64,000 nucleotides of DNA from Actinospineispora acaciae DSM 45401 (GTDB lineage: Bacteria; Actinomycetota; Actinomycetes; Mycobacteriales; Pseudonocardiaceae), in contig NZ_JIAI01000002.1 in assembly GCF_000620785.1 (NCBI RefSeq), positions 1 to 64,000 of the forward strand. Reading direction: 5' to 3'. The first letter of the stretch is position 1; each line of letters starts with the position of its first letter. The translations under genes were made by a program, and so were the position numbers. This document shows positions 48,358 through 59,406 of the stretch, in pieces. The notes beneath the pieces are model-generated. The model was not told the origin of the DNA, made no database searches, and worked only from the letters and a program-made list of their open reading frames with translations.

Positions 48358-50061
48358 ATGGGCCGGCGCGTGGAGCGTTATAGACGCTTTCATAGCACGT
48401 CGAGCCCGTCGATGTCGGTGGGAGAGAGGCGGCGTTGGATGCCGTCCTGGCCCGCGCCATCGACCAGGGCGATCGCCGTGGCTTCGCTAGCCCTGTTCGC
48501 CGTCATCGCCACGCTCGCGGCGTTCGTCGGGGGCTTCGACGCGCCGGGCCTGGAGCCGGCGGCCTGGCGGTTCGTCACCTGCACGTCCGGCTCGCTCGCG
48601 CTGGGCCTGCTCGGCCTGGCCACCTTCGGCGGCATCGCGCTGCGCGGCGGGCTGTCCGACGAGGTGGCCAGGCGCTTCGGCGGCAAGGCCCGGCTGAACA
48701 AGGCGCACATGGTGATCGCGGTGTTCGGCGTGGTGCTCACCCTGGTCCACGTGACGTCGGCGTGCGCGGTGGCCGAGCTGGGCATCGGCTGGCTGCAGCT
48801 GTTCGTGCCGTTCACCAGGGTCGGCGGGCCGCTGGCCCAGGGCCTCGGGGTGTTCGCCGAGTACCTGCTGCTCGCGGTGCTCATCACCTCCGCGCTGCGG
48901 CGGCGGCTGCCGTGGAAGTGGTGGCAGCGGGTGCACATGCTCGCGGTGCCGCTGTTCGGGCTGGCCGTCGCGCACACCGTGCTCGCGGAGTCCTGGGCGA
49001 CCCCGATGTTCACCCCGGCCGCCATGTCGGCGTCCGCGCTGCTGCTGACCGTGCCGGTGCTGCACTGGCGGGCCCGCCGCTCGCTGCCCCGGCCGGTCGC
49101 GGCGGCCCCGACGCCGGCCCAGCGCGCCAGCACCCGCCAGCTCTCGCTGCTGATCTCCCAGATGACCTGGGAGGCCGAGGGGATCATGTCGCTGCGGCTG
49201 GTCGCGCCGAACGGCGTCGCGCTGCCGCCGTGGTCGCCGGGGGCGCACATCGAGGTGGCGCTGCCGTCAGGGCGGGTGCGCAACTACTCGCTCTACGGCG
49301 ACCCCAGGGACCGCTACTGCTACCGGATCGCGGTGCTCCGCCAGGACGCCGGCCAGGGCGGCTCGCAGGAGATGCACGAGCTGCTCCGCGTCGGGCGCAA
49401 GCTCCCGGTCGGCCTGCCGCGCAACGCGTTCCCGCTGCGCCCGGCCCCGTCGTACCTGTTCCTCGCCGGCGGCATCGGGATCACCGCGATGTTGCCGATG
49501 GCCCGCGCGATCGCCGGCCGGGGCATCCCGTGGCGGCTGATCTACTCCGGGCGGTCCCGGCAGCGGATGGCGCTGATCGACGCGGTGCTGGACGTCGACA
49601 GGGACCGGGTGCGGATCCTGCCCGAGGACGAGCGCGGCCGGCCCGACCTGGCCACGCTGATCAAGGTCCAGCTGCCCGGCACCGCCGTCTACTGCTGCGG
49701 CCCGCCCTCGATGGTGGAGCGGGTGACCGAGCTGGTCGGCGACCGCCCGGACCTGAGCCTGCACGTGGAGCGGTTCAGCCCGGCCCTGGTGGACGGCGAG
49801 CCGTTCCACGTCGACCTGCGCCGCTCCGGCTGCAGCGTCAAGGTCGGCGGCCAGCAGTCCGTGCTCGACGCCGTACGCCACGTCGTGCCCAAGGTGGCCG
49901 GCGGCTGCGAGCAGGGCATCTGCGGGCGCTGCAAGGCCACCGTCATCTCCGGCGTCCCCGACCACCGCGACAGCCTGCTCAGCGCCGAGGAGCGCGAGGG
50001 CGGCCAGATGCTGCTGTGCGTGTCCCGCGCCCGCTCCGAGCGCCTCACCCTCGACCTCTAG
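48358..50061 (+). CDS. ferric-reductase-like membrane domain fused to ferredoxin reductase with 2Fe-2S
   Basis: A 567-residue redox protein. Residues about 40-225 contain six transmembrane helices with the histidine patches of ferric reductase-like domains (KAHMVIAVFGVVLTLVHVT, RVHMLAVPLFGLAVAHTVL). Then come an FAD domain with RNYSLYG, an NAD domain with LAGGIGITAMLPMA, and a C-terminal plant-type 2Fe-2S ferredoxin CEQGICGRCKATV. The reductase part resembles VanB/phthalate dioxygenase reductase. It could carry electrons from NAD(P)H to heme in the membrane. ATG 48358 follows GAGGGG; ATG 48439 is an alternative start. Confidence 0.85.
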   Translation: MGRRVERYRRFHSTSSPSMSVGERRRWMPSWPAPSTRAIAVASLALFAVIATLAAFVGGFDAPGLEPAAWRFVTCTSGSLALGLLGLATFGGIALRGGLSDEVARRFGGKARLNKAHMVIAVFGVVLTLVHVTSACAVAELGIGWLQLFVPFTRVGGPLAQGLGVFAEYLLLAVLITSALRRRLPWKWWQRVHMLAVPLFGLAVAHTVLAESWATPMFTPAAMSASALLLTVPVLHWRARRSLPRPVAAAPTPAQRASTRQLSLLISQMTWEAEGIMSLRLVAPNGVALPPWSPGAHIEVALPSGRVRNYSLYGDPRDRYCYRIAVLRQDAGQGGSQEMHELLRVGRKLPVGLPRNAFPLRPAPSYLFLAGGIGITAMLPMARAIAGRGIPWRLIYSGRSRQRMALIDAVLDVDRDRVRILPEDERGRPDLATLIKVQLPGTAVYCCGPPSMVERVTELVGDRPDLSLHVERFSPALVDGEPFHVDLRRSGCSVKVGGQQSVLDAVRHVVPKVAGGCEQGICGRCKATVISGVPDHRDSLLSAEEREGGQMLLCVSRARSERLTLDL

Positions 50062-50076
50062 GCGCCCCCACGGCCC

Positions 50077-51216
50077 TCAGCACGGGCACAGCGAGACCGG
50101 CCGCCGCGCCGGCCGCTCCGGGACGACCCGGCGGGTCCGGCGGCGCCAGAACGGGCGGTCGGCCCAGCGGCCCTCGGCGGCATAGCGCCGGCGCCGGGCA
50201 CGCAGGTGCTCGTGGAACAGGTCCCGCTCCGAGCGGGCGTAGTCGTCCAGCCCGTCCTCGGTGCCGAGCAGCGCGCCGTGTACGGCGTCGGCGGCGGTGA
50301 CCGCGCTGTTCAACGCGTGGTGCAGCCCCATCCCGGCCAGCGGGTCGAAGGTCGCCGCCGCGTCCCCGATCGCCGCCCAGCCGCACCCGGCGACCCGGTT
50401 GAGCACCGAGCCCGAGGTGACCGCGAGCCTCGGCCTGGCGCCCCGGCCGGCCGCGCGCACCCGCGCGGCGGTGTGCGGGGCGCCCCGCAGCTCGGCGTCC
50501 AGCGCCAGCGGGCGGGGCAGCAGGTCGGGGTCGGTGAAGTAGTTCAGGTAGAGCCGGCCGGCGTCGGCCAGGGTGGACCACCAGCCCGTCTCGGTGGCCT
50601 CGACCAGCGTGCTCACCGCCGGGCTGTCCACCCGCATCCAGGTCGTCACCGCTACCTGGTGGTCGACGGTCAGCCGGGACGCGCCGAACGCCCTGGCCCC
50701 GAGCGCGGCCCGCCCCGACGCGTCGAGCAGGAAGCCCGCCGTGACCTCCTCCTGACCGCCGTCCAGCTCGAACGACACCGCCGCCGGCGCGCCGCCCCGG
50801 CCGACCCGCGCCCGCCCCGGGTACAGCCGCGCGCCGAACCGCACGGCCAGGTCGAGCAGGGCGTCGGTGAGCCGGCCGACGTCGACGTGCCACGGCGGCC
50901 CCCACGGGCCGGCCAGCGGGTCGCGGCGGTGCGGCCACGGCGTGCCCCACACCGACCAGGAGCTGTGGCACGGCCTGCCCAGCCGCTCCACCAGCTCCCA
51001 CAGGCCCGCGCCGGCCAGCACCGACCGGGCCTCGGCCGCCAGCGTCTCGCCGCGCGCCACCGCGCCCGGCCGGGGGCCGACCACGGCGACCCGCCACCCC
51101 CGGCGGGCGAGGCATGCCGCGGCCGTGGCGCCCGACGGTCCGGCGCCCACGATCACAACATCAGCCTGATGGCACTGCACGGGAGGTCCCACCAATCTGC
51201 CCAGGGAGTCGGTCAC
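50077..51216 (-). CDS. FAD-dependent oxidoreductase (halogenase/LodB-like)
   Basis: A 379-residue flavoprotein. Dinucleotide-binding [20 protein letters not shown], a central [14 protein letters not shown] and the second FAD motif [20 protein letters not shown] are those of the tryptophan-halogenase/geranylgeranyl-reductase/LodB group. The halogenase WxWxIP motif is not seen. LodB-like members modify a partner protein; a small-molecule hydroxylase is the alternative. GTG 51216 overlaps a second possible GTG at 51180. Divergent from the M6 protease gene, with 140 nt between. Confidence 0.82.
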   Translation of the reverse strand: MTDSLGRLVGPPVQCHQADVVIVGAGPSGATAAACLARRGWRVAVVGPRPGAVARGETLAAEARSVLAGAGLWELVERLGRPCHSSWSVWGTPWPHRRDPLAGPWGPPWHVDVGRLTDALLDLAVRFGARLYPGRARVGRGGAPAAVSFELDGGQEEVTAGFLLDASGRAALGARAFGASRLTVDHQVAVTTWMRVDSPAVSTLVEATETGWWSTLADAGRLYLNYFTDPDLLPRPLALDAELRGAPHTAARVRAAGRGARPRLAVTSGSVLNRVAGCGWAAIGDAAATFDPLAGMGLHHALNSAVTAADAVHGALLGTEDGLDDYARSERDLFHEHLRARRRRYAAEGRWADRPFWRRRTRRVVPERPARRPVSLCPC

Positions 51217-51356
51217 CTTGTCTGAGGAGGCGGCAGGCCCGGCCCGGAATACCCGTATCGCCGACCGCCACCCGAACGGTCGCCGCCGCCCGAACCCGCG
51301 TATCTACAGTCGCCTCAGACGCATCCAACGACCGTCCGAAGACTCGGGAGGTCACT

Positions 51357-52820
51357 ATGCGTCACACCATCGTTCCGTTCCGAACGCACGCCCGGAACCA
51401 CCACCACGCCCGAGGGCCGTGCCCGGTGCCGCCCTCGCCGCAGGTGCTTGCCCGGCTGTACGCCCAGTACCAGGTGCTGCGGCGGGAGCGGCGGCTGCCC
51501 AGCTCGATGAGCTTCGAGCAGTACTACCGGCTCTGGCACGCCCAGCACCGGGGCGAGAACCTGGTCGGCCTGGACGACGGCGCCGTGCGGCAGGGCGCCA
51601 GCACCGACAAGCAGCTCATCGACCGGCCCGACAAGCAGCTCAAGGGCGTTGTCCGGACGATCGTGCTGCTGGTCGACTTTCCGGACCGCCCGCACGGCCC
51701 GGAACGCGGCCCGGGATTCTACGACCAAATGCTCTTCAGCGCCGACGGGGTATTCCCGACCGGAAGCATGCGGGAGTTCTATCGCTCGGTGAGCGGGTTC
51801 GACCCCAAGGCCGGGTCGGGAATCGATGTCCAGGGCGCCGTGCACGGCTGGTACCGGATGCCGCAGCCGTTGAGCTACTACGCGGGCGGGAACTCCGGAA
51901 TGAGCGACAACTTCCCGCGCAACGCCCAGGGAATGGCCCGCGACGCGGTGAACGCCGCGCTCGCGGACGGAGTCGACTTCGCGCCGTACGACGTGCTCGG
52001 CGAGAAGATGGTCACCGCGCTGTTCGTCGTTCACGCCGGCCGAGGCGCCGAGTCGACGGGCTCGGCCGACGATATCTGGAGCCACAAGTGGGTGGTGCCG
52101 GGCGGCGTCCAGGTTGGACAGGATCTTGAGGTGAGCACGTACCTGACGGTTCCGGAGGATTGCAACATGGGCGTGTGCGCCCATGAGTGGGGCCACCTCG
52201 CGGCGCGCTGGGCCGACTACTACGACACCGGCCGGCTCGAGCAGACCCGGTCCAACGGCCTCGGCAACTACTGCCTGATGGCCGCCGGGTCGTGGGGCAA
52301 CGGCGGCCTGACCCCGACATTCCCGAACGGAATGCTGCGGATGTTCCACGGCTGGACCGTCCCCACGCTGGTCTCGAAGACCACCAAGGACATCGAGATG
52401 AAGCCGGCCGCCGAGGGCGGTGCGATGCTTTTCGTGCAGAACAAGAAGACGATGAGCGATACGCAGTACATCGTCGTCGAATACCGGCGCCGGCGCGCGC
52501 AGGACGCGTTCCTACCGGACGAGGGAATCGCCATCTACGTCATCGACGAGGCGATCGACAACGTGAACGACGAAGAGCGACTGGCGATCAAGCTGTTGCA
52601 GGCCGACGGCCGCGACGACCTCGCCAAGATCTTCGGCCAGGGCAACCGGGGCGACTCGAACGACCTCTACCCGTACGAGCGGAACAAGAAAGCCGGAAAG
52701 CTTACCAAGCCGCCGCTGGCGTTGCCCGACGGGACCTGGTCGGGGGTCACCATCTCGGTCAGCGGTAACCCCGGCGCGGACCGAATGAACGTCGACATCA
52801 GCCTGGAGGACGTCGCGTGA
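51357..52820 (+). CDS. M6-like zinc metalloprotease without signal peptide
   Basis: A 487-residue protein with the zincin motif [18 protein letters not shown] and the downstream Asp/Tyr typical of M6 (immune inhibitor A-like) proteases. The N-terminal part [16 protein letters not shown] and [13 protein letters not shown] fit the family. C-terminal beta-rich [20 protein letters not shown]. Unusually there is no hydrophobic signal sequence: it begins [20 protein letters not shown]. It may be exported otherwise or act inside. ATG 51357 follows CGGGAGG. Base composition is a little lower than in neighbours. Confidence 0.83.
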   Translation: MRHTIVPFRTHARNHHHARGPCPVPPSPQVLARLYAQYQVLRRERRLPSSMSFEQYYRLWHAQHRGENLVGLDDGAVRQGASTDKQLIDRPDKQLKGVVRTIVLLVDFPDRPHGPERGPGFYDQMLFSADGVFPTGSMREFYRSVSGFDPKAGSGIDVQGAVHGWYRMPQPLSYYAGGNSGMSDNFPRNAQGMARDAVNAALADGVDFAPYDVLGEKMVTALFVVHAGRGAESTGSADDIWSHKWVVPGGVQVGQDLEVSTYLTVPEDCNMGVCAHEWGHLAARWADYYDTGRLEQTRSNGLGNYCLMAAGSWGNGGLTPTFPNGMLRMFHGWTVPTLVSKTTKDIEMKPAAEGGAMLFVQNKKTMSDTQYIVVEYRRRRAQDAFLPDEGIAIYVIDEAIDNVNDEERLAIKLLQADGRDDLAKIFGQGNRGDSNDLYPYERNKKAGKLTKPPLALPDGTWSGVTISVSGNPGADRMNVDISLEDVA

Positions 52821-52905
52821 TCATGTAGATGAATTGTTACGATTCGGGCCCGTTGGTCTATTCAGGGTCTGGTCGGCCCCGGGACGGGTGGGTAGCCTCG
52901 CACAA

Positions 52906-55863
52906 ATGGGTGACGACGGAGGCGCCAACCCGTTCCGTGGGCGAGATCGAGAGCTCGCGGAACTGGTTGCCGCATTCCGGTCGGCCGAGTCCGAGCGAAT
53001 GGCGGTCGTGCTCGTCAGCGGCGACGCGGGCGTCGGCAAGACGCGGCTGGTGAGCGAGCTCGCCACCATCGCCGAGGGCGAGGGCGCGACGGTGCTGACC
53101 GGGCGCGCGATCGACATCGCCGAGGCGCCGCCGTTCTGGCCGGTGGTCTCGGCGATCCGGGCAGCCGTGCGGTCCGGGCGCGGCGGTGCCGGCGTCGGGC
53201 TGCTGGAGCGCTGGCTGGCCGGGCTCGGCGCCACCCGCCGCGCGGACGACCCCGAGCGCCGGCAGCCCGTGAGGCTGCTCGAACGGTTACACAGGGTGAT
53301 CGTGGACCTGGCCGAGGTGGGTCCGGTGGTGCTGGTCCTCGAGGACCTGCAGTGGGCCGACCGTTCGACCCGCGACCTGCTCGTCTACCTGGTGGCCAAC
53401 CTCAGCGTGGAGCCGGTGCTCATCGTGAGCACCTACCGGGCCGACGCGCCGGACCTGGCGCCCGGACTGGCCGGCCTGCTCACCGAGCTGCGCCGGCACC
53501 GCAAGGTGTCCGGCCTGGAGGTCCGGCCGCTGACCAGGGCGTCGATGGCCGAGCTGGTCGCGGACTGGGCGCCGGACCGGCCGGGGCTGGAGCCGCTGGT
53601 GTGGCAGCGCTCGGCCGGCAACGTGTTCATCGCCGAGGAGACGGTGCGCGCGGTGCTGGGCGGCGACGCCCTCGGCCTGCCCGCCACGCTGCGGGAGCTG
53701 GTGCTCAGCCGGGTCGCGCTGCTCTCGCCGGCCGCCCAGCAGGTGGTGCGGGCGGTGGCGACCAGCGCCGGGCCGCTGCCGCACGCGCTGCTGGAGGCCG
53801 TGCTGGAGCGCCCGGCCGCCGAGCTGCTGGAGGCGCTGCGCGAGGCGGTGGCGTTCGGCATGGTGGTGGTCGACAGCGGCGGCGACGGCTACCGGCTGCG
53901 CCACGGCCTGATGACCGAGGTCGTGGTGGCCGACCTGCTGCCCGGCGAGCGCATCGACCTGCACCGCCGCTACGCCGAGGCGCTGTCCGAGGGCCAGGAC
54001 CCGGACCTGCCGGGCCGGCTGCACGCCCGGCTGGCGCACCACTGGTACGAGGCCGGCGACCCGGAGCGCGCGCTGGGCGCCGCGGTGGCCGCCGCCCGCG
54101 CCTCGGAGCGCATCCGGGGCTACGCCGAGGCCTACCGGCACTGGCTGCGCGCGGCCGAGCTCACCGCCCGGGTGCCACAGCGGGGGCACCTGGTCCGCCG
54201 CCCGGAGTGCCTGAACCTGGCCGCTCAGGCCGCCGAGCTGGCCGGCGACCACGACGAGGCCATCGCGCTGCTCGACCAGCTGCTCACCGACCCGGACACG
54301 GCGGGCGGGTTGACCTCGGCCCTGCTCACCGCGCGCAAGGGCGGCGCGCTGGCGGCGGCCGGCCGGGCCCGCGACGCCGGCCACGCCTACCGCGCCGCCG
54401 CCGCGCTGCTGCCGGCCACCGGCGCCGAGGCCGAGCGGGCGCAGGTGCTCGCCGGGTACAGCGCCGCGCTGCTGCAGTCGGTGGACTTCGTCGGCGCGCA
54501 GGCCGTCGCCGCCGAGGCGCTGTCGCTGGCCAGGGCCGCGAGCGCCGCCACGGTGGAGGCGAAGGTGCTGGCCACGCTGGGCTTCAGCCGGGCATACCTG
54601 GAGGACACCGAGGCCGGTTCCGCCGCGCTGGAGGAGGCGCTCGCGGTCGCCGAACGGACCGGCGAGCCGGCGGCCATCGGCGAGGCGTTCCTGCGCAAGG
54701 CCGAGCTGCTGGCCGGCCCGCTCAACCAGATGGTCGAGGGGGTGGAGTGCGCCCGGCAGGGGGTGGAGCGGATGCGCGGGCTCGGGCTGGCGCGCACCGC
54801 CGGGGTGGCGCTGCTCGCGCACGCCGCGAACGGCCTGTTCCGCCTCGGGCAGTGGGACCAGGCGCGGCAGGCGGTCGCCGAGGCGTGGGCGCTGACCCCG
54901 AGCGGCGCCGGGGCGGTGGAGGTCAGGCTGGCCAGGGTCCGCCTCGACCTGGGCCGGGGCGACCTGGACGCCGCCGCCGACGACCTGGACGCCGTCGAGC
55001 TGCTGGCCCGCTCGACCGCCGGGCCCCGGCACCGGATCCCGCTGATCGTGCTGCGTGCCGGGCTGGAGATGTGGCGCGGGCGCCCGGCCGCCGCGCTGGA
55101 GTACGTGGAGGAGGGTCTGCTGGTGGCCGAGGCCGGCGCCGACGACATCTGGTCGGTCGCGCCGCTGGTCTGGCACGGCACCCGGGCCTGGGCGGAGATG
55201 ACCCGGCTGGGCCTGCCGCAGCCGTCGGCGGCCCAGCGGGGGTGGCTGCGCGAGCACTGCGCCGAGCTGGAGAAGCGGTGCGCGGCCGCGGTCCCGGCGA
55301 TCCGCTCGGTGGTCGAGGCGTTCACCGCGATGTGCGCGGCGGAGACGGCCAGGGCGCAGGACCGGCCGGACCCGGCGGCCTGGCGGCGGGCCACCGAGCT
55401 GTGGGAACGCCACCAGCAGCCGTATCCGGCCGCCTACTCCCGGCTGCGCGGCGCCGAGGCGGTGCTGAGCCGGCGCTCGCGCTCCTCGGCCGCCGCCGAG
55501 GACCTGCTGCGCGCCGAGCGGACCGCGCGGGCGCTGGGCGCGAACCCGCTGCTGACCGAGATCGTCGACCTGGCCAAGCGGGCCAGGGTCTCGCTGGACG
55601 GCGCCGCCCCGCCCGCCGAACGGGCGGCCACCCCGGCGCCCGAGGACGCGCTGGCCACGCTCACCGCCCGCGAGCTGGAGGTGCTCACCGAGGTGGCCTC
55701 CGGGCGCACCAACCGGGAGATCGCCCGCCGGCTGTTCATCAGCGAGAAGACGGTGGGGGTGCACGTCGGGCGGATCTTCACCAAGATCGGCGTGCACAGC
55801 CGGGTGCAGGCCTCCGCCGTGCTGCACCGCTCACACGCCGCATCCGACTCGCGTCCGCGCTGA
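52906..55863 (+). CDS. LAL-type LuxR-family regulator with AAA ATPase
   Basis: A 985-residue regulator. ATPase: [15 protein letters not shown], Walker [13 protein letters not shown] and Walker [15 protein letters not shown] long helical TPR-like middle (about 390-870) precedes a C-terminal Lux[42 protein letters not shown]. MalT/LAL proteins act as large ATP-dependent activators, often of secondary or sugar metabolism. ATG 52906 follows GGGTGGGT. It converges with and overlaps the sigma-factor gene by 33 bp. Confidence 0.9.
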   Translation: MGDDGGANPFRGRDRELAELVAAFRSAESERMAVVLVSGDAGVGKTRLVSELATIAEGEGATVLTGRAIDIAEAPPFWPVVSAIRAAVRSGRGGAGVGLLERWLAGLGATRRADDPERRQPVRLLERLHRVIVDLAEVGPVVLVLEDLQWADRSTRDLLVYLVANLSVEPVLIVSTYRADAPDLAPGLAGLLTELRRHRKVSGLEVRPLTRASMAELVADWAPDRPGLEPLVWQRSAGNVFIAEETVRAVLGGDALGLPATLRELVLSRVALLSPAAQQVVRAVATSAGPLPHALLEAVLERPAAELLEALREAVAFGMVVVDSGGDGYRLRHGLMTEVVVADLLPGERIDLHRRYAEALSEGQDPDLPGRLHARLAHHWYEAGDPERALGAAVAAARASERIRGYAEAYRHWLRAAELTARVPQRGHLVRRPECLNLAAQAAELAGDHDEAIALLDQLLTDPDTAGGLTSALLTARKGGALAAAGRARDAGHAYRAAAALLPATGAEAERAQVLAGYSAALLQSVDFVGAQAVAAEALSLARAASAATVEAKVLATLGFSRAYLEDTEAGSAALEEALAVAERTGEPAAIGEAFLRKAELLAGPLNQMVEGVECARQGVERMRGLGLARTAGVALLAHAANGLFRLGQWDQARQAVAEAWALTPSGAGAVEVRLARVRLDLGRGDLDAAADDLDAVELLARSTAGPRHRIPLIVLRAGLEMWRGRPAAALEYVEEGLLVAEAGADDIWSVAPLVWHGTRAWAEMTRLGLPQPSAAQRGWLREHCAELEKRCAAAVPAIRSVVEAFTAMCAAETARAQDRPDPAAWRRATELWERHQQPYPAAYSRLRGAEAVLSRRSRSSAAAEDLLRAERTARALGANPLLTEIVDLAKRARVSLDGAAPPAERAATPAPEDALATLTARELEVLTEVASGRTNREIARRLFISEKTVGVHVGRIFTKIGVHSRVQASAVLHRSHAASDSRPR

Positions 55864-56439
55864 CGGCTGCCCGGCCGGCAGGGTCTCGATCAGCATCCGC
55901 AGCTGGCGCAGCGCCCTGGCCCTGGTCGGCCCGATGCTCCCGACCGGGATGCCGGTGCGGCGGGACAGTTCGGCGTAGGCGGGCGGGTTCTCCTCGAACA
56001 GCGCGGACAGCAGCAGGTGGGAGCGCTTCGGCAGCCGGTGCATGAGCTGGCGCAGCCGGTGCGCGGTGTCCGCGTCGACCACCTGTTGCTCGGTGTCGCA
56101 GCCGGCGTCGGGGCGCTCGGCCTGGACGCTGGCGTCGATCGGGTCCACCCGGCGGCGGTCGCGCATGATGCGCAGGCACTCCCGGCTCGCCGTGGTGGTC
56201 AGCCAGCCGCCGAGGGCCTCGGGCTCGCGGATCTGGCGGTGGTGCTCGATCATGAGCAGCCAGGTCCGCTGGGCCGCGTCCCGGGAGTCGGCGTCCTGCA
56301 GCCGGTAGTTCCTGATCACCGCCGCGACCATGGGCTCGAAGCGGCGCACCAGCTGCTCCCAGGCCTGCGCGGCGCCCTCGCCGGCGGCGCACAGCAGCTC
56401 GGTGGTGGTCGGCTGGGGCTGGGTGTCGAGGGTGGTCAT
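55831..56439 (-). CDS. ECF-type RNA polymerase sigma factor
   Basis: A 202-residue sigma-70 family protein. Region 2 is [39 protein letters not shown]; region 4 is [24 protein letters not shown] followed by [14 protein letters not shown]. No anti-sigma gene is adjacent. Short linker between regions and the N-terminal [11 protein letters not shown] tail fit actinobacterial ECF sigmas. ATG 56439 is used since GGGAGACC precedes it. Its 3' end overlaps the LAL regulator by 33 bp on the other strand. Target promoters unknown. Confidence 0.88.
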   Translation of the reverse strand: MTTLDTQPQPTTTELLCAAGEGAAQAWEQLVRRFEPMVAAVIRNYRLQDADSRDAAQRTWLLMIEHHRQIREPEALGGWLTTTASRECLRIMRDRRRVDPIDASVQAERPDAGCDTEQQVVDADTAHRLRQLMHRLPKRSHLLLSALFEENPPAYAELSRRTGIPVGSIGPTRARALRQLRMLIETLPAGQPSARTRVGCGV

Positions 56440-56641
56440 CGCGGGTCTCCCGGTGTTTCTTCGGAGGGTGACCAGCATCGGGGAGGACCGCCGCCGGTGG
56501 CGTCAGGCGAATTACCTACACAAGCCGGCGGGCACACCCTATTTCCGTGAGAGAGGGAGCAAACTCACGTATCCGGAGCGCCGTCAGGTGACTCTCACTT
56601 GCGAGTGCCCAGGGAAACGACCCCAGCCCGGGAGGACGACC

Positions 56642-57385
56642 GTGACCGGTCCCGCCGACAACCAGAAAGTGATCGACCTGCTCGCCGATCCGCTCCCCGT
56701 GACGGTGCCGGAGGTGGTGAGCAGGCTGGACGCGCTGCAGGACATCGCCGACGACTGGCCGCGCAAGCAGTGGGACGGCCTGGCCTGCTTCAACTACCTG
56801 TACGGGATCATCACCAAGGAGGTGCTGGAACGCCTCGACGGGGGCGCCACGTTCCAGGATCCGGAGTTCCTGGCCCGCCTCGACGTGGAGTTCGCCAAGC
56901 GCTACTTCGTCGCGATACGGGCCGACGCCGCCGGCGCGCCCACGCCCCGGTCGTGGAAGGTGCTGCTGGACAGCCGCAGCGACGACATCGACCCGATGCG
57001 GTTCGCGGTCGCCGGGGTGAACGCGCACGTGAACCTCGACCTGGCGTTTGCGCTGGTCAACACGCTCGAAGGGCTGTCGAGGGAGTTCGGCGCCACCGAG
57101 CGGCACGACTACGACATCATCAACGACGTGTTCGCCGAGCACATGAGCTCGCTGCGCCAGCACTTCGAGGACCGGCTCGAGCAGGTGCTGGACAAGGTGC
57201 TCTTCGACGACCTGCTCGACGACGCGGGCGACCTGACGGTGGTGCTGGCCCGCGACGCCGCCTGGCGGCGCGCCGTGCAGCTGTGGGGGCTGCGCGGGAC
57301 CCCGGCGTTCCAGCGCGAGAGCGACGCCATCGACTGGCGCGCGAGCATGATCGGACGTGGGATCCTCACGTTCGGCGTGCTGTGA
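56642..57385 (+). CDS. DUF5995-family protein
   Basis: A 247-residue protein of the actinobacterial DUF5995 family: VVSRLDALQDIADDWPRKQW, DGLACFNYLYGIITKEVLER, and NAHVNLDLAFALVNTLEG. It is helical and soluble, with conserved His/Asn/Asp in VNAHVNLDLAF that could bind metal. No function is established. GTG 56642 follows GGGAGG. The hydrolase gene begins 13 nt after its stop, so the two are likely one transcript. Upstream 202 nt holds no clear gene. Confidence 0.78.
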   Translation: MTGPADNQKVIDLLADPLPVTVPEVVSRLDALQDIADDWPRKQWDGLACFNYLYGIITKEVLERLDGGATFQDPEFLARLDVEFAKRYFVAIRADAAGAPTPRSWKVLLDSRSDDIDPMRFAVAGVNAHVNLDLAFALVNTLEGLSREFGATERHDYDIINDVFAEHMSSLRQHFEDRLEQVLDKVLFDDLLDDAGDLTVVLARDAAWRRAVQLWGLRGTPAFQRESDAIDWRASMIGRGILTFGVL

Positions 57386-57398
57386 TGAGCCGACCGTG

Positions 57399-58673
57399 AT
57401 GGGCGCCACATCGATCGGCGGCTGCCGGCACTGGGAGATCGAGTTCGACAGGGACGGCGCGCTGATCGCGGACGGTGGGCTGGTCGCGGACGTGGAGTCG
57501 GGCGCGGTCACCGACCTGGTGGTGTTCTGCCACGGCTGGAACACCTCGGTGGCGAGCGCGCGCGGTCTCGGTCACGCGATGTTCGAGCTGATCGCCGAGC
57601 GGATGGACCCGGCGCGGCGCGCGAGCACCGGGCTGGTCACGCTGCTGTGGCCCTCGCTGCTGTTCCCCGAGGACGAGCCGGCGTGGGAGGGGCGCGTCAT
57701 GGTAGCGCCGGCCCCGCCGGCCCGTGCGCCGGTGGAGTGCTCCGGGCACGAGCTGGCCCTCGCGCTCGCCCCCGCGTTCCCCGACCAGAAGTACGAGCTG
57801 ACCCGGATCGGCACCCTGCTGGACACCCGCCCGCCGGATCCCGGTGGCTTCGCGGAGTTCCACCGGCTGGCGTCCGGCCTGGTCACCAGCCCGAACACCG
57901 CCGCGGAGGACGACGGGGAGTCCACCGCGCGCACCACCCGCACCCGCACCGCCCTGGAGGGGATGGCCACGCTCGCGGCGCTCGGCGCCGAACCCGTCCC
58001 CGGCCGGGACCTGTGGGAGGGCGGCCGCGACCTGCTGCGGGTGCTCAGCTACTACGAGATGAAGAACCGCGCCGGGGTGGTCGGCCGGGTCGGGCTCGGG
58101 CCGCTGCTCACCGGGCTGCGCACGCACCGCCCCGAGCTGCGGGCGCACCTGGTCGGGCACAGCTTCGGCGGCCGGCTGGTGTCCTTCGCCCTCGCCGGCC
58201 TCCCGGAGGTCCCCGCGTCGCCGGTCGGCTCGTTGGTCCTGGTCCAGGCGGCGTTCAGCCACTACGCGTTCGCCCCGACCCTGCCGCACGACCCGTCCCG
58301 GTCCGGCGCGCTGGCCGGCGTGGCCGACCGGGTGAACGGGCCGCTGCTGGCCACCTACTCCGTGTTCGACAGGGCCGTCGGCTGGTGGTACCCGAACGCG
58401 AGCATCCTCGCCCGCCAGGACAACCAGGTGATCGCCGAGTTCACCACCCGCTGGGGCGGCCTCGGGTTCGACGGCTTCCAGCAGGACGGGGTGGTCGACC
58501 GCGAGCTGTTGCCGGTCGGCGGCGGCTACGAGTGGCGGCCCCGGACGCTCTACCGGCTGGACGCGAACAAGGTGATCAACCGCGACCTGGGCTGGCTGGC
58601 CGGCGCGCACAGCGACATCCGCAAGCCGGAGCTGGCCTGGGCGGTGGTGACGGCGGCCGGGCTGGCGCCGTGA
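57399..58673 (+). CDS. alpha/beta-hydrolase-fold serine hydrolase
   Basis: A 424-residue protein. FCHGWNTSV is an oxyanion-hole-like turn, and VGHSFGGRLVSFALAG is a GxSxG nucleophile elbow with catalytic Ser. The middle about 130-200 is a cap. The family is alpha/beta hydrolase of unknown substrate, found in actinomycetes next to DUF5995. No signal peptide. ATG 57399, 13 nt after the DUF5995 stop with TGATGAGCCGACC before it. Confidence 0.75.
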   Translation: MGATSIGGCRHWEIEFDRDGALIADGGLVADVESGAVTDLVVFCHGWNTSVASARGLGHAMFELIAERMDPARRASTGLVTLLWPSLLFPEDEPAWEGRVMVAPAPPARAPVECSGHELALALAPAFPDQKYELTRIGTLLDTRPPDPGGFAEFHRLASGLVTSPNTAAEDDGESTARTTRTRTALEGMATLAALGAEPVPGRDLWEGGRDLLRVLSYYEMKNRAGVVGRVGLGPLLTGLRTHRPELRAHLVGHSFGGRLVSFALAGLPEVPASPVGSLVLVQAAFSHYAFAPTLPHDPSRSGALAGVADRVNGPLLATYSVFDRAVGWWYPNASILARQDNQVIAEFTTRWGGLGFDGFQQDGVVDRELLPVGGGYEWRPRTLYRLDANKVINRDLGWLAGAHSDIRKPELAWAVVTAAGLAP

Positions 58674-58746
58674 TCGTGTGTATCAGGACGGGCTCTGCCG
58701 CCTCCTTTCGGGTGAGGACCTGGTCGGCAGGGCTCGGGAGGTCGAG

Positions 58747-59406
58747 ATGTATGCGCGGAGGCGCCTTGGAACGCTGATCTGCCCGGTGCTGCTGGGCGCG
58801 CTGGCGCTGTCCTGCGCACCGACCGCGCCGGCCGGGGCGGCGACGGCCAACGATCCGGCCGGTCCGGTGGCCGCGGCGACGCCGGAGCTGGAGCCGGAGG
58901 TGGTGCCGACGCCCGCCGAAGGCCCCCCGCCCCGGGCCGGAGCGCCGGGCGTACCTCAGGTCGGACGGCCCGGCGGCGCGCCCCGGACGGGCGGCGGGGG
59001 AGCGATCGGCGGCGCGCCCCGGGGCGTCCTGCTCATCGAGGCGGGCGGCGAATGGAGGCCGTGGCTGGACCGGCAGAACCGGGAGTGCACGCGGGCCGGC
59101 GCCGGCTCGGGATGCCTGCGCATCGTGTACGACCCGGTCGGCTACGACCCCAACGACCCGAGGAACTACAACTGCTCGGTCAAGGTCAACACACCGTCCG
59201 GCGCCGAACGCCGAGACGGCAAGATCTACGTGCGGCCCGGGACCACCGTCGTCACCGAGGCCACCTGCGAACGCTCGGAGTCCCCGTCGCCCAGCTCGGC
59301 CACCACCAGCTCCAGCCGAAGGCCGACGGGAAGCTCGTCGAGCCGACCGAGCCCGCACACCTCGAGTCCGCACACATCCAGCCCGTCGAGCGGGACCAAC
59401 CGGTGA
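58747..59406 (+). CDS. lipoprotein with Pro/Gly-rich stalk and Ser-rich tail
   Basis: A 219-residue exported protein. The N-terminal signal LGTLICPVLLGALALSC carries a lipobox LALSC. A Pro/Gly/Ala-rich region follows (about 35-110), then a compact domain with four cysteines in CTRAGAGSGCLRIVYDP, YNCSVKVNT and TEATCERSES, and a Ser/Thr/Pro-rich tail with SPHTSSPHTSS repeats. I do not recognise the globular part. ATG 58747 follows CGGGAGG. It overlaps the next gene by GTGA, so both are coupled and probably work as a pair at the membrane. Confidence 0.65.
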   Translation: MYARRRLGTLICPVLLGALALSCAPTAPAGAATANDPAGPVAAATPELEPEVVPTPAEGPPPRAGAPGVPQVGRPGGAPRTGGGGAIGGAPRGVLLIEAGGEWRPWLDRQNRECTRAGAGSGCLRIVYDPVGYDPNDPRNYNCSVKVNTPSGAERRDGKIYVRPGTTVVTEATCERSESPSPSSATTSSSRRPTGSSSSRPSPHTSSPHTSSPSSGTNR

